Assembly (NCBI RefSeq): GCF_011516655.1
Contig: NZ_WOSV01000002.1
Location: 186,001 to 250,000, forward strand
DNA length: 64,000 nt
Source of the DNA: Acetobacter thailandicus
GTDB lineage: Bacteria; Pseudomonadota; Alphaproteobacteria; Acetobacterales; Acetobacteraceae
Direction: 5' to 3'
Of the stretch, positions 1-7,883 are shown in pieces. Made by a program: the position numbers and the translations under genes. The stretch's first letter is position 1, and each line of letters begins with the position of its first letter. The notes below the pieces were generated by a model that was not told where the DNA came from, did not search any database, and was given only the letters and a program-made list of their open reading frames with translations.

Positions 1-2006
1 GCTCAGTCATGAACCAGCGCGGCTACGCCCATGCGGAAGAAGCTGCAGACAGTGCGCCTGGCGTATCATCCGGTGGCTCGCCAGGCAGCCCGGCACAGTT
101 TGTTATGCGTGGCTTTTCGGGCAATCAGATTCTTATGCTGCGTGACGGCATTTATTACGGCCCGACCACAATGGTGAACCGGCCACTCAACACCTTTAAC
201 CTGCAAAGTGTTCAGGTGCTTCAGGGGCCGTCATCGGTACTTTACGGCCAGGGTGCTGTAGGTGGCACAGTCGATATGCGCACACGCGACCCGGCTTTTG
301 ACCATGCTCATGCCAATGCTCTGGTATCATACGGCAGCTTTAACACCTGGAATGCAGGCATAGGCGGCTCTGTGCCGGTTACAGATACACTGGCTATTCG
401 TACAGATTTCAGTCGCACATCATCAAATGGTTATGTCAAAGGCGCTGATCCGCACAGTAACGATTTTACAACCACACTGATCTGGAAACCAACCCGCAAA
501 TTCTCGGCCCGTTTCAGCATTGATTATCTGACGGACAGACTTTCAACCTATTACGGCACCCCTCTGGTCCCTTTATCAGAAACCGGAGGACGCGCTGGCG
601 GGCTTTTACACTCATCACAGGGACTGGGCATCACCCGCTCTTCCATGTGGCATAATTATAATGTCAAAAATCCACAGGCCAGTTCAACTAACGTAACCCC
701 TACCCTGCACCTGCAATGGCAGCCGACAAAGCATATCACATTTCATAACAAGAGTTATTTTGTGTATGCCAAGCGCCGCTGGAACAATGCTGAAACTTAC
801 AGCTATATCTCATCACCAGGAGCGACTGACGCAGCAGGCAATGCGATTGCCCCCGGGCGGGTCGGGCGCGACCGGTTTTATGTTTATATGAACCAGCATC
901 AGGTGGGAGACACGCTCGACGGCACCTTAGACTTCTCACTGTTCGGGCTTAAGAACCGCCTGGTTGTGGGGGGAGATGCCTATTATATCCGCCTCATCCG
1001 TGACAGGGGCTTTCCTGATGCAACCTATGCAGACAGCGTTGCACTCGACAGCTCAAATACCGGCCCGACTGCCGGCTTTGCCGGAGAATACCCCTCACGC
1101 AAATCCCCCACCACGATGATTGATGCCGCCGTATTTATGGAAGATGTCATCACCGTTACCAGTAAACTACGTCTGGTGGGTGGCTATCGCTATGACTGGC
1201 TGCATCTTGACCGCCAGAACTATAATCAGAACGGGTCATTTAACGCAGCAAGCAGCTTTAAAAAGCTTTATAATCCATCAAATTTTCGTATTGGCCCGGT
1301 TTATGACCTGACAAAAAATATCAGCATTTACGGTGTGTTCACCACAGCTGATGACCCGCCAGGCAGCAATATCTTTCTGGTTAATAAGGGGCAGTTTAAC
1401 CGCCTGAGTCATACGCGCCAGGGTGAGATCGGTGCCAAAGGCAGTTTCTGGCACGGACGCTTTACATCTGCCATCGCGTTTTATGATATTCGCCGCACGC
1501 ATATTCTGGTCGCTAACGGGCAGGATTCTGTCACGACAGCAGGCGGGCAGAAGTCACGCGGCCTCGAATGGCAGGGTAACCTGGTGCTTAACCCGCACTG
1601 GAACATCTCAGGTAACGTCGCCTACACCTGGTCACGCTACGGTTCTTCCTTCTACCCTTCAGCCGGAGTCAACGCATCAGGCAATGCCGTGCCAAACGTG
1701 CCTGCTGTCACAGCCAATTTGTGGGCTGTATGGTCGCGTGTTGAAAACCTGCCACTCGATCTGGGAGCAGGCATGCGTTACATTTCCTCGCGTAAAGGCG
1801 ACTATGCCAACACACTGACCCTCAAAGACTATGCCCTGGTGAACGTTTTTGCAGCATGGCATGCGTATAAGGGTGTAACTGTATATGGAAGAATTGATAA
1901 CGTGGGGAACAAGCACTTCATTCAGTGGGCTTCAACTGACTACCCCTCTGAAGTGATCCTCGGTGCCCCCCGCTCATTTTCTATCAGTGTGCAGGCTGGT
2001 TTCTGA
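1..2006 (+). CDS. TonB-dependent siderophore receptor, 5' end outside window
   Basis: Outer-membrane TonB-dependent receptor. The reading frame is open from base 3, so the signal peptide, TonB box and start of the plug lie upstream of the window; the first ATG in the window (base 9) is internal. The visible N-terminus is the end of the plug domain, with the family pattern QGPSSVLYGQGAVGG near residue 75, followed by a long beta-barrel ending in an aromatic residue (QAGF), as is usual for barrel insertion. The stop lies 3 bases before an ABC ATPase gene, followed by a binding protein and a permease, so the receptor probably supplies the same substrate. The plug pattern and the neighbouring FecBCD-like genes point to a ferric siderophore, but the ligand cannot be read from sequence. 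Confidence 0.88.
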   Translation, partial: SVMNQRGYAHAEEAADSAPGVSSGGSPGSPAQFVMRGFSGNQILMLRDGIYYGPTTMVNRPLNTFNLQSVQVLQGPSSVLYGQGAVGGTVDMRTRDPAFDHAHANALVSYGSFNTWNAGIGGSVPVTDTLAIRTDFSRTSSNGYVKGADPHSNDFTTTLIWKPTRKFSARFSIDYLTDRLSTYYGTPLVPLSETGGRAGGLLHSSQGLGITRSSMWHNYNVKNPQASSTNVTPTLHLQWQPTKHITFHNKSYFVYAKRRWNNAETYSYISSPGATDAAGNAIAPGRVGRDRFYVYMNQHQVGDTLDGTLDFSLFGLKNRLVVGGDAYYIRLIRDRGFPDATYADSVALDSSNTGPTAGFAGEYPSRKSPTTMIDAAVFMEDVITVTSKLRLVGGYRYDWLHLDRQNYNQNGSFNAASSFKKLYNPSNFRIGPVYDLTKNISIYGVFTTADDPPGSNIFLVNKGQFNRLSHTRQGEIGAKGSFWHGRFTSAIAFYDIRRTHILVANGQDSVTTAGGQKSRGLEWQGNLVLNPHWNISGNVAYTWSRYGSSFYPSAGVNASGNAVPNVPAVTANLWAVWSRVENLPLDLGAGMRYISSRKGDYANTLTLKDYALVNVFAAWHAYKGVTVYGRIDNVGNKHFIQWASTDYPSEVILGAPRSFSISVQAGF

Positions 2007-2009
2007 CCT

Positions 2010-2768
2010 ATGCAAGTTCCTGCTCTTCAGGCTGATGCTGCTACACATTTTGTGCTGCCAGAAAAAATCAGCCTGATCGTAGCCAGACATGAACATATTG
2101 CTATTGTCGGCCCTAACGGGGCCGGCAAAAGCACCCTTCTGCGCCTGCTGGCAGGTCTTCTCACTCCCGAAACGGGGCAGATATGGCTTGAAGGCCGGGC
2201 ACTCTGCACCTTATCACGCACAGACATAGCGCAGCATATTGCCTGGCTTTCACAAACAGACAGACCCGCCCCCGAAATTATAACCCGTGATTATATCGCA
2301 CTTGGGCGCCTGCCTTTTCGTCGTACCTCACAGGCAAAGCAAGACCACGCAGCCATCAATACAGCCATTGAACATTGTGAGGTTGCTTCATTACTCGACA
2401 CGCCTTTTGGAAAACTTTCCGGCGGAGAGCAGCAGCGTGTCATGCTGGCACGCTGCCTGGCGCAGACACCCCAAATTTTATTACTGGATGAACCGACCAA
2501 TCATCTCGACCTTGCGGCACGAAGCCGCTTTCTGAAACTCCTGGCTCAGCTACCCTGCACAGTGATTGCTGTTTTACACGACCTTGCTCTGGTGCCTCAG
2601 TTTGCTCAGCGCATAATTCTGCTTGATAAAGGGCAGATCATACTCGATGGCACTACAGAGGATGTTTTATTTTCGCCTCAGCTTCAGGCAGTTTTTCAGC
2701 TGAGCGTAGAAAAGGTGAGCCTGAAAAATGGCCAGAGCACTTTTGTTTTTACGGCGCTGCCTTCATGA
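2010..2768 (+). CDS. ABC transporter ATP-binding protein, FecE/FepC type
   Basis: ATPase subunit of an iron-siderophore (or cobalamin) class importer, 252 residues, the normal size for FecE/BtuD-like proteins. Visible motifs in order: Walker A GPNGAGKST (residues 34-42), a Q-loop at LSQ, signature LSGGEQQR (about 136-143), Walker B ILLLDEPTNHLD (about 155-166) and the switch histidine in VLHD. The ATG follows the receptor stop by 3 bases with no clear ribosome binding site of its own, suggesting translational coupling. Its end overlaps the next gene by ATGA. Confidence 0.92.
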   Translation: MQVPALQADAATHFVLPEKISLIVARHEHIAIVGPNGAGKSTLLRLLAGLLTPETGQIWLEGRALCTLSRTDIAQHIAWLSQTDRPAPEIITRDYIALGRLPFRRTSQAKQDHAAINTAIEHCEVASLLDTPFGKLSGGEQQRVMLARCLAQTPQILLLDEPTNHLDLAARSRFLKLLAQLPCTVIAVLHDLALVPQFAQRIILLDKGQIILDGTTEDVLFSPQLQAVFQLSVEKVSLKNGQSTFVFTALPS

Positions 2769-3721
2769 TGCGCTCATTTCTGCTCAGCCTCATAACAGTC
2801 AGCCTTTTTGCAACGACAACGCAGGCTACAACCTACCCCATAACGGTACAAAGCTGCGGGCAGCCAGTGACCATCACCCACCGGCCTGAGCATGCGGTCA
2901 TTCATGATATTAATATGGCTGACATGGCCTTTGCCCTGCACCTGCAACCCTATATTTCAGGGTTTAGCGGTCTCTCCGGCTGGAACAAGCTCACCCCGGC
3001 ATTTAAAAAACAGCAAGAAAACATTCCGGAAATTGCACCACGCTACCCGACTATGGAACAGCTGCTGGCAGCCAAAACAGACCTGTTCTTTGCCGGATGG
3101 AATTACGGTATGCATCCGGGAGGCGACGTAACCCCTGAAACACTGGCCGCGCAGGGTATTCCCACCCTTGTGCTCTCTGAAAGCTGCTTCAGAAACGGAC
3201 AGAAACCTGCCCCGGCAACGCTTGACCTTTTATACCAGGATGAACTGCGACTGGGGCAGGTTTTCGACCGTGAAACCGAAGCACAGGCACTCATTACGGG
3301 CTGGAAAAAACGGGTTGCAGCGGTACAGCACCGCCTGAAAAACACCACTCCATTACGGGTCTTTTTATATGACAGTGGGCTAAGCACACCTTTTACCGCC
3401 GGCGGGTATGCTCTGGCCTCCACCCTGATCAGTATGGGAGGCGGAGAAAATATTTTTAAAGATCTGCCAGCCAGCTGGGGTAATGCCTCGTGGGAAGCCG
3501 CAGCACTCCAGGACCCTGAAGCCATTCTGATTATCGATTACGGCCAGAACCGGCAAAATATTTTTAATTTTTTGCAGCACCACAACCTGATGTCAGAAAC
3601 ACAGGCCATTAAAAACCGTAAAATTCTGTTTGTACGCTATGATGAAATGACCCCCTCACCTTACAATATTGATGCAATCGAAAAAATTGCTTCTTTTTTA
3701 CATCCTGATGTAAAACTCTGA
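2765..3721 (+). CDS. ABC transporter periplasmic substrate-binding protein, FecB/FepB-like
   Basis: Periplasmic binding protein of the same importer, 318 residues. It has an N-terminal Sec signal peptide (MMRSFLLSLITVSLFATTTQA, 21 residues, probable cleavage after TQA) followed by the two-lobed class III fold. Family-like segments include the early PEHAVIHD strand, AAKTDLFFAGWNYG and the second-lobe stretch ALASTLISMGGGENIF. The start overlaps the ATPase stop in an ATGA arrangement, so the two are co-translated. The ligand is inferred to be a ferric siderophore from the receptor next to it. Confidence 0.88.
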   Translation: MMRSFLLSLITVSLFATTTQATTYPITVQSCGQPVTITHRPEHAVIHDINMADMAFALHLQPYISGFSGLSGWNKLTPAFKKQQENIPEIAPRYPTMEQLLAAKTDLFFAGWNYGMHPGGDVTPETLAAQGIPTLVLSESCFRNGQKPAPATLDLLYQDELRLGQVFDRETEAQALITGWKKRVAAVQHRLKNTTPLRVFLYDSGLSTPFTAGGYALASTLISMGGGENIFKDLPASWGNASWEAAALQDPEAILIIDYGQNRQNIFNFLQHHNLMSETQAIKNRKILFVRYDEMTPSPYNIDAIEKIASFLHPDVKL

Positions 3722-3722
3722 C

Positions 3723-4706
3723 ATGACCTTACGTTTTTCGCTCGCTGCTGTTTTTATGTTTTACCTTCTTGCAGCAGGTGAAATGATTTTGGGCAATGTC
3801 ACACTCTCATGGCACTCCCTGGCCCAGGGATTACTGGAAGGGCCATTCAGCCATCAGATCACAGCCCGTATTTTATGGCTTTTTCGTCTGCCCCGTTTGC
3901 TTCTGGCTTTTCTGACCGGCGCTACCCTTGCCGCAGCTGGCGCACTACTGCAAACGGCCACCCGCAACCCACTGGCCGACCCTTTTTTGTTTGGCCTTTC
4001 AGCCGGTGCCTCAGCCGGTGCCGTTACTGTCATCATCTTTATGGGTAATATTGCCGGAATATGGACAACAACAATGGGGGCAGCAGCAGGCGCACTCTGT
4101 GCCACAACCCTGCTTCTGGCACTGATAACCCGTTCTGCTCACAGCCTGCCTCCGCAAAGGATCATACTGACAGGGCTTGCTGTCTCATTTCTTTTTACAT
4201 CTGTGACAAATTTTTTGATTTTTCAGGGCGACAGAAATACCGCTCAGTCAGTTCTGTTCTGGACATTAGGAAGCTTCTCCGCCGCATCATGGTCTTCACT
4301 GCCCGTTGCGGCACTGGCTCTGCTCCTGATCTGCACCTATGGAGCCCGCTTCCGTAAAGAGCTTGATGCTCTGCTGGCTGGAGAAGACACAGCAACATCA
4401 CTGGGCGTAAATGTACGCACTCTGCGACTGAGCACTCTGCTGTTATGTGCACTTAGCTGCGCCATGACGGTGGCTTTATGCGGGCCTGTTGGCTTTCTGG
4501 GCCTGGTTGTACCGCACCTGGCACGCTTCATGACGGGTAATACGCTGAAGCATATGTTTTTTCCTGCCGCTATACTGGGTGGCCTCACCGCTATGCTTGC
4601 TGACCTGCTGAGCCACAGCCTATTTGCGGCTCAGGAGATACCAACCGGCATCCTTATCTCAGGTGCCGGGGCTTGTTTCTTTTTGCTCTATTTACGTAAA
4701 ATATAA
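3723..4706 (+). CDS. ABC transporter permease, FecCD/BtuC family
   Basis: Inner-membrane permease, 327 residues, with about nine or ten hydrophobic segments. It carries FecCD-family sequences: RLPRLLLAFLTGATLAAAGA near residue 55, the NPLADPFLFGLSAGASAGA stretch, and GPVGFLGLVVPHLAR near residue 252, the region that contacts the ATPase. It starts 1 base after the binding-protein stop and is the last gene of a four-gene receptor-ATPase-binding protein-permease operon. Only one permease gene is present, so the transporter is presumably a homodimer of this subunit. Confidence 0.92.
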   Translation: MTLRFSLAAVFMFYLLAAGEMILGNVTLSWHSLAQGLLEGPFSHQITARILWLFRLPRLLLAFLTGATLAAAGALLQTATRNPLADPFLFGLSAGASAGAVTVIIFMGNIAGIWTTTMGAAAGALCATTLLLALITRSAHSLPPQRIILTGLAVSFLFTSVTNFLIFQGDRNTAQSVLFWTLGSFSAASWSSLPVAALALLLICTYGARFRKELDALLAGEDTATSLGVNVRTLRLSTLLLCALSCAMTVALCGPVGFLGLVVPHLARFMTGNTLKHMFFPAAILGGLTAMLADLLSHSLFAAQEIPTGILISGAGACFFLLYLRKI

Positions 4707-4728
4707 AAAACCTGCATCCCTGCACGGC

Positions 4729-5754
4729 TTACTCTTTAAGACGCGTAACAATCTCTGCGCCGTTCGCCAGCGTTTTATGCACCGGGCAGAGATCTGCAAT
4801 GTCGATAAATCTTGCACGCTGCGCATCGTCGAGTTCACCCTCAAGGGCAATGGTACGCTCAAAAATATGCCCTGAACCATCGGGCTTCTTTTTACAGGCG
4901 ACAAAAGCTGATGCACGATAAAGATTATGCTCTTTCTGCGTGGCATACATACGTAGTGTCATCACAGTGCAGGCAGCCAGACCCGCTGCAAGGAAATCAT
5001 AAGGTGCCGGGCCTGTATCATTACCTCCAAAGGACAGGGGCTCATCTGCCAGAAAATAGTGCTTACCGCTTTGCATCTCCAGCTGAAATGCACCCATGCC
5101 CGTTTCAGCAGCACTTACACCTGGCACCCCGGCCTCAGCTGGCAGAGCTGCCGCCTCAGGCAGATAACGCTGCCCCCACACTGACATGATGCCTGCAACA
5201 TAATCGACGTCAGCATGATCTGAAAATCTGTAATCAACATTATCAAGGGCAATAAAACTTCTGGCCTGCGTTGAATCCTGAGTAACTGAGGCAACACCAT
5301 CAGCATCAGGTTCATCCAAAATCAAAACTGGCTGAGGCACCTCTTTTAAATGTGTCAGTATATCCTGGCGCAGAGCATGATCTGTATCAACAGGCAGATA
5401 AAGCAGAGAAACGGCCTTAATAACCTCATCACTGATGGCAGCTGCGTCGATCACTGTACCGACTGCCAGGCTATGCCCGGCGAGCATGAAGGGCTGCATA
5501 CCCATTTCGGTCATTGCGGTCACAGCACGTAAAATATCTTCTGTTTTTTCTATAACGGCAGCACTCAGGCACACAACACCTACCCCTGCACGCACAAAAC
5601 TTCGTGCAATACCAGAGATAACCTGGCCCTGTTTTTCTGTATCAAAACAATGTACGAAAATAATATAACCACGCACATCTGAGTGTGGCCGCTCAAGACT
5701 GGCGGCAAGCATTTCTCCCGATGAGCCCTGAAATTTAAAAACCTGCTTTAACAT
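4729..5754 (-). CDS. Bifunctional alpha/beta hydrolase / OsmC-like peroxidase fusion
   Basis: Two-domain protein of 341 residues. The N-terminal half is an alpha/beta-hydrolase-like domain with GHSLAVG where a nucleophile elbow is expected and HADVDYV late in the domain. The C-terminal half is OsmC-like: PAPYDFLAAGLAACT with a conserved Cys near residue 262 and CPVHKTL with Cys near 323, the redox pair used by OsmC/Ohr proteins to reduce organic hydroperoxides. A GTG 15 bases upstream is in frame, but GAGG lies 9 bases before the ATG at 5754, so that ATG is preferred. This fusion is known in alphaproteobacteria. The hydrolase substrate is unknown. It converges on the importer operon. Confidence 0.85.
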   Translation of the reverse strand: MLKQVFKFQGSSGEMLAASLERPHSDVRGYIIFVHCFDTEKQGQVISGIARSFVRAGVGVVCLSAAVIEKTEDILRAVTAMTEMGMQPFMLAGHSLAVGTVIDAAAISDEVIKAVSLLYLPVDTDHALRQDILTHLKEVPQPVLILDEPDADGVASVTQDSTQARSFIALDNVDYRFSDHADVDYVAGIMSVWGQRYLPEAAALPAEAGVPGVSAAETGMGAFQLEMQSGKHYFLADEPLSFGGNDTGPAPYDFLAAGLAACTVMTLRMYATQKEHNLYRASAFVACKKKPDGSGHIFERTIALEGELDDAQRARFIDIADLCPVHKTLANGAEIVTRLKE

Positions 5755-5858
5755 TATTATTTCCCTCACATAAAAATAAGAATTGTTTTTCTAATATTCA
5801 CAACTCTGGTCTGTTTTTCTTATTAGGGAAAGAGGGTTAAGCCTGAAAAATTGCATAA

Positions 5859-5892
5859 AAAAAGGCGCCCCCGATGACGGAAGCGCCTTTTT
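5859..5892 (-). terminator. Rho-independent terminator of the efp-suhB unit
   Basis: Stem AAAGGCGC (5861-5868) pairs with GCGCCTTT (5883-5890). Read on the minus strand the stem is followed by a run of T. It lies 24 bases past the suhB stop. Confidence 0.8.
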
Positions 5893-5915
5893 AAATAAAA
5901 CGGTAACCGACGTTA

Positions 5916-6749
5916 TCAGGCGTCTGTCAGGCTTTCAGCCACGATTTCACGCAGTTTACCATAAATATTACCATTACCGGCAACAATGAAGATATCATCT
6001 GGCAGATCATCAATATCTTCACCTGCCGGATTGGTCGCCTGACCACCAGCCTCACGCACGATAAGAATACCGGCAGCACAGTCCCATGGTTTAAGACCAA
6101 ACTCCCAGAAACCTTCATAACGCCCGGCCGCAACCCATGCGAGGTCAAGAGCAGCAGCACCAAAACGACGGATACCTGCAACGCGTGGCATCAGGTTACC
6201 CATCACCTTAGCGAAAGGTAAACGCCGTGAGGCAGGCACTTTTGCAAACGGAATACCGGTAGCAAAAAGTGATTCTGACATTTCCCGACGCGCTGACACA
6301 CGAATACGACGCTCATTGAGAAACGCACCTGAGCCTTTTTCTGCATGGAACATTTCACCGGAAGCAGGGTTGTAAACAAGGCCTGCTGCCAGCTCGATTT
6401 TACCATTTGGCAGACGACGCTGAAGGCCAATAGAAATAGCCCAGTGAGGAATGCCATGCAGAAAGTTGGTTGTGCCATCGAGCGGGTCAACCACCCAGCG
6501 CCAGGTCCAGTTATCTGTCCCTGAGCTGCCTGATTCTTCCATCAGAAAAGCATAACCAGGCCGTGCCCGGTCGAGCTCTTCACGCAGAATTTGTTCTGCA
6601 CGAAGATCTGCCTGTGAAACAAAGTCACCAGGCCCTTTGATGCTGACCTGAAGCTGTTCGACTTCGTTAAAATCGCGCAGAAGACGCCTGGCTGCTTTCT
6701 GGGCGGCTGCCTGCATCACCGTCATAATGGGGGAAAGTCGAAGAGCCAC
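5916..6749 (-). CDS. suhB: Inositol monophosphatase family protein (SuhB-like)
   Basis: Magnesium-dependent phosphatase of the inositol monophosphatase family, 277 residues. Metal-site motifs are complete: MEESG (Glu71), WVVDPLDGTTNF (Asp88, Asp91) and WDCAAG near residue 222. In proteobacteria this protein is usually SuhB, which dephosphorylates inositol phosphate and also takes part in rRNA antitermination. The start is GTG (6749), with AGGA about 11 bases upstream; an in-frame ATG eight codons later is an alternative. It follows efp by 38 bases on the same strand and is closed by a terminator. Confidence 0.9.
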   Translation of the reverse strand: MALRLSPIMTVMQAAAQKAARRLLRDFNEVEQLQVSIKGPGDFVSQADLRAEQILREELDRARPGYAFLMEESGSSGTDNWTWRWVVDPLDGTTNFLHGIPHWAISIGLQRRLPNGKIELAAGLVYNPASGEMFHAEKGSGAFLNERRIRVSARREMSESLFATGIPFAKVPASRRLPFAKVMGNLMPRVAGIRRFGAAALDLAWVAAGRYEGFWEFGLKPWDCAAGILIVREAGGQATNPAGEDIDDLPDDIFIVAGNGNIYGKLREIVAESLTDA

Positions 6750-6787
6750 TCTGCTGTGTCCTGCCTAAAAGAAAGAAATATCCGAAG

Positions 6788-7354
6788 TTAGTTTTTAGCG
6801 CGCTCAACGTAAGTCGCGTCTTCTGTTCTGACCACGATACGCTCACCAGCTTCGATAAACGGCGGCACCATGGTCTTTACACCATTTGACAGCTTAGCCG
6901 GTTTATAAGACGAGCTGGCTGTCTGACCTTTAACAACCGGATCAGCTTCAACCACCTCGAGAGTAACCTGAGGAGGAAGATCAACACCAACCGGGTCACC
7001 TTCAACCAGATGCAGGTTAATAGTCATATTATCCTGCAGGAACGGTGCCTGATCGCCCAGAAGGTCAACAGAAATAATAAGCTGCTCGAAAGACTCGGGG
7101 TCCATCAGCACGAGAGAGTCGCCGTCTGTGTAGGAATAGAGATACTCTCTGTCCTCGGTCATCAGACGCTCAACGCTGTCAGCTGTACGCCAGCGCTCGT
7201 TCGTTTTATTGCCGGTTTTAAGGTCGCGCATTTCAACCTGAATGAATGCACCACCCTTACCTGGGGTAATAATCTGCTGTTTCAGTACCGTCCAGCGACG
7301 GCCGTCATGCTCAATGACCTGTCCGGCCCGGATCAGGTTTGCCTGCTGTTTCAT
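6788..7354 (-). CDS. efp: Elongation factor P
   Basis: Elongation factor P, 188 residues, full length. It relieves ribosomes stalled at polyproline stretches. All three beta-barrel domains are present; the tip loop reads TPGKGGAF with Lys33 in the position modified by EpmA-type beta-lysylation in many bacteria. The C-terminal domain has the family segment KLSNGVKTMVPPFIEAGERI-like sequence. AGGGA lies 7 bases before the ATG. First gene of a short efp-suhB unit. Confidence 0.97.
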   Translation of the reverse strand: MKQQANLIRAGQVIEHDGRRWTVLKQQIITPGKGGAFIQVEMRDLKTGNKTNERWRTADSVERLMTEDREYLYSYTDGDSLVLMDPESFEQLIISVDLLGDQAPFLQDNMTINLHLVEGDPVGVDLPPQVTLEVVEADPVVKGQTASSSYKPAKLSNGVKTMVPPFIEAGERIVVRTEDATYVERAKN

Positions 7355-7523
7355 AACACGTCCCTGAGTGGATCAATGTGAGTTAGAGTTTGGGGTTCTA
7401 CAACTCTGACAACGCCAGAGCAACCCGAAGAACACTTAAAGACGATATAAATGCAATTTTCTTGCATCAGGTGACTAGACAGACGGGTAAAGTCGTGATT
7501 ATAAGACGGCCAAGGCGAAAGCA

Positions 7524-7613
7524 GGAAGGGTGGCCGAGTGGTTGAAGGCTCCAGTCTTGAAAACTGGCGTACGGGCAACCGTACCGTGGGTTCGAATCCC
7601 ACCCCTTCCGCCA
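7524..7613 (+). tRNA. tRNA-Ser (anticodon UGA)
   Basis: Complete class II tRNA of 90 bases including an encoded CCA. The acceptor stem GGAAGGG pairs with CCCTTCC, then discriminator G and CCA. The anticodon arm is CCAGT-CTTGAAA-ACTGG with anticodon TGA (7558-7560). The long variable arm CGTACGGGCAACCGTACCG is typical of tRNA-Ser, and the T arm carries GGTTCGAATCC. Reads UCA codons and other UCN by wobble. Confidence 0.97.
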
Positions 7614-7630
7614 TATTTTTAAAAAGTGAA

Positions 7631-7659
7631 ATGTAACGCCTGCTATGCACCCGTTACAT
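7631..7659. repeat. Inverted repeat downstream of tRNA-Ser
   Basis: ATGTAACG (7631-7638) and CGTTACAT (7652-7659) form an 8-base-pair stem with a 13-base loop, 17 bases after the tRNA CCA. There is no T run on the plus strand after it, so it may be a processing or weak termination site. The rest of 7660-7850 holds no gene that I can see. Confidence 0.4.
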
Positions 7660-7850
7660 TATGCCTCCTTAAATATTAAGCCGATAATTAATCCACCCTG
7701 ATTCCGCCTCTTTGTATTATCAGATCATATTCATATTAAGATTCTGCCATATTCAGCTTCTAAAGCAAAAGATCTGCTTACGAAAAATAGTTTCGCACGC
7801 AGCATCAATCCTAACCGCTTAACGTAGCAGCACTGCATTACCCAAAAGCA

Positions 7851-7883
7851 AAGCCCCCTTATAAAAGGGGGCTTCTTTATTTT
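7851..7883. terminator. Strong hairpin terminator after the Hint-domain gene
   Basis: Perfect 10-base-pair stem AAGCCCCCTT (7851-7860) / AAGGGGGCTT (7865-7874), loop ATAA. T-rich sequence follows on both strands, so it can act bidirectionally. It lies directly after the minus-strand stop of the Hint-domain gene. Confidence 0.8.

Noticed and set aside
7351..7650. Minus-strand ORF of 99 codons with AEGVGFEPTVRLPVRQFSRLEP-type sequence
   Set aside because: It is the antisense of tRNA-Ser; this peptide string is a well-known false gene produced by tRNA-Ser loci.
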